In this document: positions 52,726 through 60,268 of the stretch, in pieces
Layout of the letters: every line of letters begins with the position of its first letter
Numbering within the stretch: position 1 is the first letter of the stretch
NCBI GenBank assembly: GCA_965222335.1
Contig: OZ244944.1
Coordinates: forward strand, 1,922,001-1,986,000
Source: G965222335 sp965222335
GTDB taxonomy: Bacteria; Pseudomonadota; Gammaproteobacteria; Pseudomonadales; Halieaceae
DNA: 64,000 nucleotides
Direction: 5' to 3'
The notes under the pieces: model-generated
Told to the model about the DNA's origin: nothing
Databases searched by the model: none
What the model saw: the letters and a program-made list of their open reading frames with translations, nothing else
Program-made: the position numbers and the translations under genes

Positions 52726-52881
52726 CTAGGGGGCGCGGCTGTCGAGGATCACGCCGGCCTGCAGGGCAGAGGCGGGCGCCGCTACCGTGTCATTGGCCGT
52801 CATGGGCACCAGCAGCGTGATCAACACACCGAGACCAAAGGCCGCCATTACCAGGAGCAAAAAGTCAGGTTTCCGTTTCAC
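52726..52881 (-). CDS. Small single-pass membrane protein, 51 residues
   Basis: On the minus strand a GTG-started frame of 51 codons gives a basic start (KRKPDF), one hydrophobic helix (residues 8-26) and a short tail ending in RAP and stop. GGGA lies 9 bp upstream of the GTG. The basic-then-hydrophobic layout and GC-rich third positions suggest a true small gene. No family is recognised. It runs opposite to fau. Confidence 0.55.
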   Translation of the reverse strand: MKRKPDFLLLVMAAFGLGVLITLLVPMTANDTVAAPASALQAGVILDSRAP

Positions 52882-53252
52882 AGTATCAATCCCACACGTC
52901 CTCAAATGAATCCCCGGCCTTCCGCGCGACCATGGGGGTCGATCTTGTTATCGCGGTGCTACTTCCGGCGCCTGTCTGTTCGCGCTTCTGCTTATTGCTG
53001 TATTTCTATCTGCCAGTGCCTGTCGCAGCACGTTTATTGTTGCGCCTGGGAATCCTTCGCCGCGATGCGGATAAAGAATGCGGCCTGAATCACAAATATT
53101 CCCTTAAACATTTGGCACTATTTCACAAACTTCGGCGAGTCTAGCCCAGGCGACGGCAAAAGAAAACCCCGCAGGGCGCATGAACACTGGCTTTCAGGAG
53201 ATTTCCGCAGAAAGTGGCGGCGATGGGCGCCGGCGGGTCAATAGCCCGGTGT
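52882..53252. other. Intergenic stretch without a clear gene
   Basis: This 370-bp stretch is less GC-rich than its neighbours. It has a weak plus-strand frame of 70 codons (52932-53144) with a hydrophobic first half, poor third-base bias and no Shine-Dalgarno, and I do not call it a gene. No promoter, repeat or RNA could be assigned. Confidence 0.4.
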
Positions 53253-54776
53253 CTAGCTATTGCCCAGGTAAAGCTGGTAGGCGCGGTTATCGGTCTCTTC
53301 CCAGTAGCGGAATCCGACCTTGTCCAGCACGGCATGAAACTGCCCCCGCTCAGCCCGCGGTACCTGGACCCCGACCAGGATCCGGCCGTAGGCAGCGCCG
53401 TGATTGCGGTAGTGAAACATGGAGATATTCCACTGCTGTCCCAGGCCGGCGAGAAACTTGGCCAGGGCACCCGGTCGCTCCGGGAACTCCACCCGGTAGA
53501 CGGTCTCATCTGTCACCTCGACCGGTGCGCGCCCCCCAACCATGTAGCGTACGTGCAGCTTGGCCATCTCGTTATCGGTCAGGTCTTCGCAGCCGTAGCC
53601 CTTGGCCTGCAACTCTTCAATCAGGGTCGCGAGGTCCTTGCCCCCGGGGACGATCGTCAGGCCCACGAACACCAGTGCCTGCCGGGCATCGGTATAGCGG
53701 TAGTTGAACTCGGTGATGTTGCGCTTGCCCAGGGCGGCGCAGAAGGACCGGAAGCTCCCCGGACGCTCGGGAATGGTCACGCTGATCACCGCCTCGCGCT
53801 TTTCCCCGATCTCGGTGCGCTCGGAGATATAGCGCAGCCGGTCGAAGTTGGTATTGGCGCCGCTGACAATAGCCAGCAGGTGCTGGTCGCGCACGCCCTC
53901 GCGCTCGACGTACTTTTTCAGGCCGGCCAGGGCCAGGGCGCCGGCAGGCTCGGCGATGCTGCGGGTGTCTTCGAAGATATCCTTGATCGCCGCACACATC
54001 TCGTCGGTGCTGGCGGTAATCACCTCGTCGACCGTGTCGCGGATGACGCGGAAGGTTTCCTTGCCAATCTGCGCGACCGCGCAACCCTCGGCAAACAGGC
54101 CCACCTCGGGCAGCCGGTCACGCCGACCCCGCTCCAGGGCGAGCTTCAGGCAGGCCGCGTCCGCGGGCTCCACGCCGATAATCCGGGTCTGCGGCCAGAC
54201 GTAGCGTATGTAAGCCGCGACCCCCGCGAGCAGGCCACCGCCGCCGACAGGGACAAAAATCGCATCCAGGGGCGGCTGGTGCTGGCGCACGATCTCCATC
54301 CCCACGGTGCCCTGCCCGGCGATCACGTCGGGATCATCAAAGGGGTGGACATAGACCATGTGCTTTTCATCAACCAGTTTTTGCGCCCGGGCGGCCGCCT
54401 CCTCAAAGGAGTCGCCGTGCAGGACGACCGTGGCTCCCCAGTTGCGCACTGCATCCACCTTGATCACGGGGGTGGTCCGCGGCATGACGATGGTCGCCTT
54501 GACGCCCATCCGCTGCGCCGCCATGGCCAGGCCCTGGGCGTGGTTGCCCGCCGATGCCGCAACCACTCCCCGGGCGCGCTCTTCGGCACTGAGCCGGTGC
54601 ATCTTGTTGTTGGCCCCACGCAGCTTGAAGGAGAATACGGGCTGCAGGTCTTCCCGCTTCAGCCAGACCCGGTTGCCCAGGCGGCGCGACATCAGCGAGG
54701 CTTCCACGACCGGGGTTTCCCGCGCGACATCGTAAACCCGGGCGTCCAGGATGCGCTTGATGTAGGACTGCGGCAT
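53253..54776 (-). CDS. ilvA: Biosynthetic threonine ammonia-lyase (threonine dehydratase)
   Basis: Encodes 507 residues. The PLP-binding Lys is in FSFKLRGANN (about residue 58), a Gly-rich phosphate loop in PVGGGGLLAG, and TASAGNHAQGL-like AASAGNHAQGLAMA. Residues about 325-505 hold two ACT-like regulatory domains (ERPGSFRSFC and ERPGALAKFL), so it is the long, isoleucine-feedback form. It deaminates threonine to 2-oxobutanoate. Start at MPQSYIKRIL corresponds to Pseudomonas IlvA. Divergent from rpiA. Confidence 0.95.
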   Translation of the reverse strand: MPQSYIKRILDARVYDVARETPVVEASLMSRRLGNRVWLKREDLQPVFSFKLRGANNKMHRLSAEERARGVVAASAGNHAQGLAMAAQRMGVKATIVMPRTTPVIKVDAVRNWGATVVLHGDSFEEAAARAQKLVDEKHMVYVHPFDDPDVIAGQGTVGMEIVRQHQPPLDAIFVPVGGGGLLAGVAAYIRYVWPQTRIIGVEPADAACLKLALERGRRDRLPEVGLFAEGCAVAQIGKETFRVIRDTVDEVITASTDEMCAAIKDIFEDTRSIAEPAGALALAGLKKYVEREGVRDQHLLAIVSGANTNFDRLRYISERTEIGEKREAVISVTIPERPGSFRSFCAALGKRNITEFNYRYTDARQALVFVGLTIVPGGKDLATLIEELQAKGYGCEDLTDNEMAKLHVRYMVGGRAPVEVTDETVYRVEFPERPGALAKFLAGLGQQWNISMFHYRNHGAAYGRILVGVQVPRAERGQFHAVLDKVGFRYWEETDNRAYQLYLGNS

Positions 54777-54892
54777 AAAGCGATAACTGATCTGGTGATG
54801 AATTGAGCACGCCATAGTAATGGAGGGCTGCGGCTTTTACAGCCCGGGCGGGCGAATTCGGTATTTTTCGTGCTTCCCCGCCAGGCGTTTCC

Positions 54893-54898
54893 TATAAT
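54893..54898 (+). promoter_or_regulatory. -10 box of rpiA
   Basis: TATAAT is in the ilvA-rpiA divergent region, 32 bp before the rpiA start. The -35 at the proper distance (GTGCTT) is weak. Confidence 0.5.
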
Positions 54899-54929
54899 GG
54901 CCGGCCACCTGCCATCCAGGAGCCAGAGC

Positions 54930-55607
54930 ATGACCCAGGACGCGTTGAAGAGGGCTGTCGCCGAGGCGGCGCTGGACTACATTCGCCCCCACCTGGAACA
55001 GGACATCGTGCTGGGGATCGGCACCGGCTCCACGGCCAACCTGTTTATCGACGCACTGGCTCCACTCAAGGGCTATATCGGGGCCACGGTGGCCAGTTCC
55101 GAAGCCTCCGCCGAGCGCCTCCGCAGCCATGGTATCCCGGTCTACGACCTCAATACCGTGGACCGGGTCGACTTCTATATTGACGGCGCTGACGAGAGCA
55201 ACCGTGACCTGCAGCTGATCAAGGGCGGCGGCGCGGCCCTGACCCGGGAAAAAATCGTCGCCGCGGTCGCCGGGCAGTTCATTTGTATTGCCGATGACAG
55301 CAAGCTGGTACACACCCTGGGTGAATTCCCGCTACCGGTGGAGGTCATCCCCATGGCGCGCAGCCACGTGGCCCGGGAACTGGTGAAACTGGGCGGTGAC
55401 CCCATTTACCGCGAGGGGGTTACCACGGACAACGGCAATATCATCCTCGATGTACACAACTTCCCGATCCCCCAGCCGCTGGCGACCGAAGCCAGGATCA
55501 ACGGCATTACCGGGGTGGTGACCAACGGCCTGTTCGCGCTGCGTCCGGCGGATATCCTGCTGCTAGGGACCGCTGACGGCGTGCAGACCCTGCGCGCGCC
55601 AGACTAG
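54930..55607 (+). CDS. rpiA: Ribose-5-phosphate isomerase A
   Basis: Encodes 225 residues with GIGTGSTANLFI, the catalytic DGADESNRD, and KGGGAALTREK, the three signature loops of RpiA. It interconverts ribose 5-phosphate and ribulose 5-phosphate. ATG 54930 with CAGGAG at 9 bp. Its stop overlaps the FAD-oxidase stop by 4 bp (tail to tail). rpiA lies next to ilvA as in Pseudomonas. Confidence 0.95.
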   Translation: MTQDALKRAVAEAALDYIRPHLEQDIVLGIGTGSTANLFIDALAPLKGYIGATVASSEASAERLRSHGIPVYDLNTVDRVDFYIDGADESNRDLQLIKGGGAALTREKIVAAVAGQFICIADDSKLVHTLGEFPLPVEVIPMARSHVARELVKLGGDPIYREGVTTDNGNIILDVHNFPIPQPLATEARINGITGVVTNGLFALRPADILLLGTADGVQTLRAPD

Positions 55608-57016
55608 TCGAAGATCTTGCCGGGGTTCATGATGCCCCGGGGGTCGAAAGCGGTCTTGATCTGGCGCATCAGGGCAATTTCCGCGGGTGCGCGGCTGTAG
55701 TGCAGGTAGTCCTTCTTCAGCAGACCCACGCCGTGCTCTGCCGATACGCTGCCACCGTAGCGCTGCACAATCTCGAACACCCAGCGACTCACTTCGGCGC
55801 AGCGCGCCTGGAATTCTTCCCGGGGCAGGTCCTCGGGCTTGAGCACGTTCAGGTGCACATTGCCGTCGCCGATATGGCCAAACCAGACGATCTCGAAATC
55901 GGGGTAGGCCTCGCTGACCACCGCCTCGACTTCGGCGAGGAAGTCCGGCACCCGCGATACGGTGGTGGAAATGTCGTTCTTGTAGGGTGTCCAGCGCGCG
56001 ATGGTTTCGGAAATATCCTCGCGCAGCCGCCACAGGGCCGCGGCCTGGGCAACGCTCTGGCTGGCAACGCCATCCAGTACCCAGCCGGCTTCCATGCACT
56101 GTTCAAACAGGCTCATTGCGAGTTCCATATCCGCCGCCGAGACCTGCTCGAATTCCAGCAGGGCATAAAATGCCGTCGGGGTCGCGAAGGGGCGCTGCAA
56201 TCCCTGGTGGCTTACCACCTTGTCCAGCGCGAGCTCGGAGAAAAATTCGAAGGCCTGCAGGTCCATGCGCGACTGGAAAGCCTCCAGCACCGACATCACC
56301 GCCGGCATATCCGGCACGCCCAGGACCAGCACCGCGGGATCACACGGCGGCCGGGCCAGGCGCATGGTTGCCTCGACCACGATCCCGAGGGTGCCCTCGG
56401 CACCGATCACCAGCTGACGCAGGTCATAACCGGCATTGTTCTTGACCAGGCCGCGATTGAGATCCAGCAACTCTCCGGTGCCCGTGACCAGCTGCAGGCC
56501 GGCAACCCAGTCCCGGGTCATACCGTGGCGGATCACCTTGATGCCGCCGGCGTTGGTGGCAATGTTGCCGCCAATCTGGCTGGAACCCGCGGAGGCGAAA
56601 TCCACCGGGTAGAACAGGTCCCGCTCCCGGGCATAATCCTGCAGGGTCGCGGTCACCACCCCGGCACCACAGACCACGGTGCGCTCCACCGGGTTGAAGT
56701 CGCTAATCGCGTTGAGCCGGTCGAGAGCCAGCACCAGCTCGCCCCGGTGGGCCACAGCGCCGCCACTCAGCCCGGTGCGTCCTCCGGAGGGCACAATCGC
56801 CAGACCCTCGGCGGCCGCCAGGCGCACTACCGCCTGCACCTCCGCGACACTGCCCGGCAGCACCACCGCCGAGGGCGCGGGTGTGTATACGCGGGTCCAG
56901 TCGCCGCCATAATGGCGCGCGGATTCCGCGTCCGTCAGTACCCGCCCGGCACCCACGATCGCGGCCAGGGCGTCCAGGTTGTCAGGGCTCAGGTCTGGGG
57001 GGGCTGCTGGGTTCAC
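55604..57016 (-). CDS. FAD-binding oxidase, GlcD/D-lactate-dehydrogenase-like
   Basis: Encodes 470 residues. The FAD-binding 4 part has VVLPGSVAEVQAVVRLAAAEGLAIVPSGGRTG and GSSQIGGNIATNAGG, the C-terminal half FGHIGDGNVHLNVL and SAEHGVGLLKKDYL (metal/His site). This fits D-2-hydroxyglutarate, D-lactate or glycolate dehydrogenases. In several proteobacteria a D-2-hydroxyglutarate dehydrogenase adjoins serA, because SerA can make that side product; this gene's place just before serA supports that role (inference). GTG 57016, GAGG at 7 bp. Divergent from serA. Confidence 0.85.
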   Translation of the reverse strand: MNPAAPPDLSPDNLDALAAIVGAGRVLTDAESARHYGGDWTRVYTPAPSAVVLPGSVAEVQAVVRLAAAEGLAIVPSGGRTGLSGGAVAHRGELVLALDRLNAISDFNPVERTVVCGAGVVTATLQDYARERDLFYPVDFASAGSSQIGGNIATNAGGIKVIRHGMTRDWVAGLQLVTGTGELLDLNRGLVKNNAGYDLRQLVIGAEGTLGIVVEATMRLARPPCDPAVLVLGVPDMPAVMSVLEAFQSRMDLQAFEFFSELALDKVVSHQGLQRPFATPTAFYALLEFEQVSAADMELAMSLFEQCMEAGWVLDGVASQSVAQAAALWRLREDISETIARWTPYKNDISTTVSRVPDFLAEVEAVVSEAYPDFEIVWFGHIGDGNVHLNVLKPEDLPREEFQARCAEVSRWVFEIVQRYGGSVSAEHGVGLLKKDYLHYSRAPAEIALMRQIKTAFDPRGIMNPGKIFD

Positions 57017-57126
57017 TCGGGTCCTCGGGCAGTTCACAGGGCGCTGTAAAAACGGGGCGCTATGGTACCATACGCGCCCTTCAATCCCCCCGACCCAAGA
57101 CAACATCGAGACGGAGCCGCCGACCC

Positions 57127-58356
57127 ATGGCGAGACGATCGCTAGAGAAGAGCAAAATCAAGTTTCTCCTGCTGGAGGGCGTGCATCCTTCCGCCGTGGA
57201 GGCGCTGCGCCAGGCAGGCTACGAAAATATCGAGCTGCACCAGAAAGCGCTGCCCACCCAGGAGCTGAAGACGGCCATCGCAGGAGCCCATTTTCTCGGC
57301 ATTCGTTCCCGCACCCAGGTCAGCGAAGAGGTGCTGGAAGCTGCCAACAAGCTGGTGGCGATCGGCTGCTTCTGCATCGGTACCAACCAGGTCGATCTCG
57401 CGGCGGCGACCCGGCGGGGAATTGCCGTGTTCAATGCGCCCTTCAGTAACACCCGCAGCGTTGCGGAACTGGTGATCGCCGAGGCGATCCTGCTGTTGCG
57501 CGGTATTGCGGAAAAAAATGCCGCCGCCCACCGCGGCCAGTGGCTCAAATCCGCGGCCAATTCCTTCGAGATTCGCGGCAAGCGCCTGGGCATCATCGGT
57601 TACGGCAATATCGGCATGCAGCTGGGGGTGATTGCCGAGGGCCTGGGCATGCAGGTGCAGTTCTTTGACGTGACCAACAAGCTTCCCCTGGGCAACGCGC
57701 GCCAGGTACCGAGCCTCAATCACCTGCTGGCCAATTCCGACGTGATAAGCCTGCACGTCCCGGAAACCGAGGCCACCCGCGATATGATTGGACGCGACCA
57801 GCTGGCCCTGATGCAGCCGGGCAGCATCCTGATCAATGCCTCCCGGGGGACCGTGGTGGATATCGATGCCCTCGCCGCAAGCCTGGGCGAAAAGCGTCTC
57901 GGCGGCGCAGCGATTGATGTATTCCCGGTGGAGCCGCGCTCCAACGATGATGAGTTCATCTCTCCCCTGCGTGAGTTCGACAATACGATCCTCACGCCGC
58001 ACATCGGTGGCAGTACCGTCGAGGCCCAGGAAAATATTGGCCTGGAGGTGGCGGAGAAGCTGGCCCGGTACAGCGACAACGGCACCACCACCTCTTCGGT
58101 CAATTTCCCGGAGGTGGCCCTGCCGGAGCACGCCGGCTCGCACCGCCTGCTGCACATTCACCACAATGTGCCCGGGGTGATGAGCGCCATCAACCGGATT
58201 TTTGCCGACAACGCGATCAACGTTTCCGCCCAGTACCTGCAGACCAATGAGCAGGTGGGCTACGTGGTCATCGATATCGACGCCGAGTATTCCGACCTCG
58301 CCCTGTCCAAGCTGGCGGTCGTGGAAGGAACCATTCGCTCGCGCGTCCTGTTTTGA
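57127..58356 (+). CDS. serA: D-3-phosphoglycerate dehydrogenase
   Basis: Encodes 409 residues: the N-terminal substrate part, Rossmann loop GIIGYGNIGMQ, catalytic Arg in NASRGTVVD, Glu in PVEPRS and His in LTPHIGGST, then a C-terminal ACT domain (LLHIHHNVPGVMSAINRI) for serine feedback. It makes 3-phosphohydroxypyruvate for serine synthesis. The length matches the E. coli enzyme (410). ATG at 57127. Confidence 0.96.
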   Translation: MARRSLEKSKIKFLLLEGVHPSAVEALRQAGYENIELHQKALPTQELKTAIAGAHFLGIRSRTQVSEEVLEAANKLVAIGCFCIGTNQVDLAAATRRGIAVFNAPFSNTRSVAELVIAEAILLLRGIAEKNAAAHRGQWLKSAANSFEIRGKRLGIIGYGNIGMQLGVIAEGLGMQVQFFDVTNKLPLGNARQVPSLNHLLANSDVISLHVPETEATRDMIGRDQLALMQPGSILINASRGTVVDIDALAASLGEKRLGGAAIDVFPVEPRSNDDEFISPLREFDNTILTPHIGGSTVEAQENIGLEVAEKLARYSDNGTTTSSVNFPEVALPEHAGSHRLLHIHHNVPGVMSAINRIFADNAINVSAQYLQTNEQVGYVVIDIDAEYSDLALSKLAVVEGTIRSRVLF

Positions 58357-58368
58357 ACCCCCGCAACG

Positions 58369-58397
58369 GCGCCGGGGCAGGCCATCTGCCCCGGCGC
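58369..58397 (+). terminator. Strong GC hairpin downstream of serA
   Basis: GCGCCGGGGCA and TGCCCCGGCGC pair over 11 bp with a 7-base loop, 13 bp after the serA stop and 32 bp before the sigma-factor start. No T-tract follows, so it may be a stabilising or pausing structure as well as a terminator. Confidence 0.6.
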
Positions 58398-58428
58398 AAC
58401 CGGGCAGCAGCGGCCGCGTAGAGCAACC

Positions 58429-58998
58429 TTGGCCGATAACCCCAAAGACCAGTTCCTCGCCAACCTCGTTCACGAGCACCGGGCTGCGCTTGAGAAATAT
58501 CTCGCACGCAAGATGGACAGCCCCGAAGACGCGGCGGAGATTGCCCAGGAAACCTTCCTGCGCATGCATCGGCTGGAATCCCCGGAAAATCTCGACAACG
58601 CCCGCGCATTCCTGTTCCAGGTGGCCACCAACCTGGCGGTGGACCAGCTGCGCCGACGCACCCTGCATGTGCGCCTGCTGCGCTCGGAGCGGGGCCAGAT
58701 AGAAAGCGGGGAAACGCCGGACGCCAACGCCAGCGGCGCGTCGCCGGAGCAGATTCTCGGGGCCAGGGAAAAGCTCGCCGCGATCTACAGCGCGGTGGAC
58801 GAACTGCCGCTGCGGGTGAAGCAGGCATTCCTGCTGCACCGGCGCAGCGGCATGTCCTATAACGACATCGCGCGGGAAATGGAGGTGTCGGTTTCCAGTG
58901 TGGAGAAATACATTCTCCAGGCACTGCAGCACTGCCGCCGCCGCCTGGCCGCCTACTTTCCCCCGGAAGACGATGACAACCAGGGCAGGTCCGGATAA
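58429..58998 (+). CDS. FecI-like ECF sigma factor
   Basis: Encodes 189 residues. Region 2 has EHRAALEKYLARKMDSPEDAAEIAQETFLRM and FLFQVATNLAVDQLRRR; region 4 has LPLRVKQAFLLHRRSGMSYNDIAREM and VSSVEKYILQALQHCRRRL. That is the FecI family, which steers RNA polymerase to receptor genes on a signal from the outer membrane. TTG start 58429; no better start exists before. Next come a FecR-like gene and a TonB receptor with STN domain, a complete surface-signalling set. Confidence 0.9.
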   Translation: MADNPKDQFLANLVHEHRAALEKYLARKMDSPEDAAEIAQETFLRMHRLESPENLDNARAFLFQVATNLAVDQLRRRTLHVRLLRSERGQIESGETPDANASGASPEQILGAREKLAAIYSAVDELPLRVKQAFLLHRRSGMSYNDIAREMEVSVSSVEKYILQALQHCRRRLAAYFPPEDDDNQGRSG

Positions 58999-59199
58999 CG
59001 GGAACCGGGCTCAGCGGAGCGCCGGGATCTCGCGACAAATTGGGTGCGTTTTCGCGGTGCGTCGCAAAACTTGACAAAAGGATTGAGGGAACTGGCGCGG
59101 CAACCGTCACACTAACTACAATACGATAGGCAGCGACCACAAAACGCTGGGGGTGAGCACCCGCAGGGGCTGACCACAAGGGTCGCAGACAAGGAAACT

Positions 59200-60177
59200 A
59201 TGGGCCAAGGGCGCGAACAAGGGTTTGACAGGGACTGCGATGCGGCGCTGGGCTGGATTGCCCGCTTTCGTTCGGAATCGGTCTCCGAGTCCGATCGAGC
59301 GCAGTTTGCCCTGTGGCTGGCGGAAAACCCGGCCCATGGCCGCGCCATGGACCGCATGCAGGACCTGTGGGACGACCTTGGCAGCCTGCGCCACCTGCCC
59401 GATCCCATGTCACGTACCGCGTCGCCCGGAAGACGCCAGTGGCTGGGCGCCGCCTTTGCCGTGGCGGCCTCCCTGCTGGTCGCGCTGCTGCTGAGCCCGA
59501 ATCTGCAGGCGCCGGCCGAACCCGTGGTATTCCAGACCGCCCTCGGCGAACGCGAGACCATTACCCTGCCCGACGATTCCCGGGTAACCCTCAACACCGG
59601 CAGCCGCCTGGAAGTCGCTTTCAGCGATGATCGACGCGGCGTAAACCTGACTCGTGGCGAGGCCTATTTCGAGGTGACCCCCGATCGGGAGCGGCCCTTC
59701 GAGGTGGACGCCGGCAATACCCGCATTACCGTGGTGGGCACCGCCTTCAACGTGCTGCGCCGGAATGACCACGGCAGCGATATCACCGTGGCCGAGGGCG
59801 TGGTGCGGGTGACCGAACTGAATGCGCCCGCCGCGCGGGCCGCGATCACCGAGGTCCTGCGCTCCGGGCAGCGCCTCGCTGCCGGGCGGGAGGGTTTTAC
59901 CACTGCCGGGCAGGTCGACCTGGCCCCGCATCTGGCGTGGCAGCGGGGTGAGTTGATCGCCCGCGAGATGCCCCTGGCCAGGCTGGTCGACGAGATCGAG
60001 CGCTACCACGACCTGCATATCCTGATTGCCGACCGGGGCGTTGCCGCACTGACCGTGTCCGGCGTATTCCAGCTCGATCACCCGGACAGTATTCTCCAGG
60101 CCCTGCAGCGCAGCCTGCCGGTGCAACTGGCGCGCATTGATGCCACCACGGTGCAGTTGCTACCGACGCCCCAGTAG
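59200..60177 (+). CDS. FecR-like anti-sigma/sigma regulator
   Basis: Encodes 325 residues. The cytoplasmic N-terminus (about 1-80, WIARFRSESVSESDRAQFALWL, DUF4880-like) should hold the sigma factor. A membrane helix is at about 83-103, and the periplasmic FecR domain follows (ITLPDDSRVTLNTGSRLEV, LTRGEAYFEVTPDRERPFEVD), ending in a C-terminal STN-like part (LARLVDEIERYHDLHI). A 201-bp gap separates it from the sigma gene, unusual since these are often fused or overlapping. ATG 59200 with AAGGA at 5 bp. Confidence 0.9.
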   Translation: MGQGREQGFDRDCDAALGWIARFRSESVSESDRAQFALWLAENPAHGRAMDRMQDLWDDLGSLRHLPDPMSRTASPGRRQWLGAAFAVAASLLVALLLSPNLQAPAEPVVFQTALGERETITLPDDSRVTLNTGSRLEVAFSDDRRGVNLTRGEAYFEVTPDRERPFEVDAGNTRITVVGTAFNVLRRNDHGSDITVAEGVVRVTELNAPAARAAITEVLRSGQRLAAGREGFTTAGQVDLAPHLAWQRGELIAREMPLARLVDEIERYHDLHILIADRGVAALTVSGVFQLDHPDSILQALQRSLPVQLARIDATTVQLLPTPQ

Positions 60178-60268
60178 GCTATAAAGCCGCTTTGGGCTCT
60201 CCCTGAGCCCGACCAGAATATCTCCATAATTCATAGGCTTACGAAGCCTGCTATGGGATGGGAGCGGT

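Noticed and set aside
52932..53144. Plus-strand 70-codon frame with hydrophobic start
   Set aside because: No Shine-Dalgarno, low third-position GC, and no recognisable pattern. Reported only as part of the intergenic note.
55700..57049. Long plus-strand frame opposite the FAD oxidase
   Set aside because: No protein-like domain or signal; the minus-strand gene is a clear FAD-binding oxidase.
57061..57072. TATGGTACCATA palindrome before serA as a specific operator
   Set aside because: Single copy, 12 bp only, and it may simply be part of a promoter; it is mentioned but not called a site.
59071..59122. TTGACA with TACAAT as a sigma-70 promoter of fecR
   Set aside because: The two boxes are about 40 bp apart, far from the 17-bp norm, so they do not pair.
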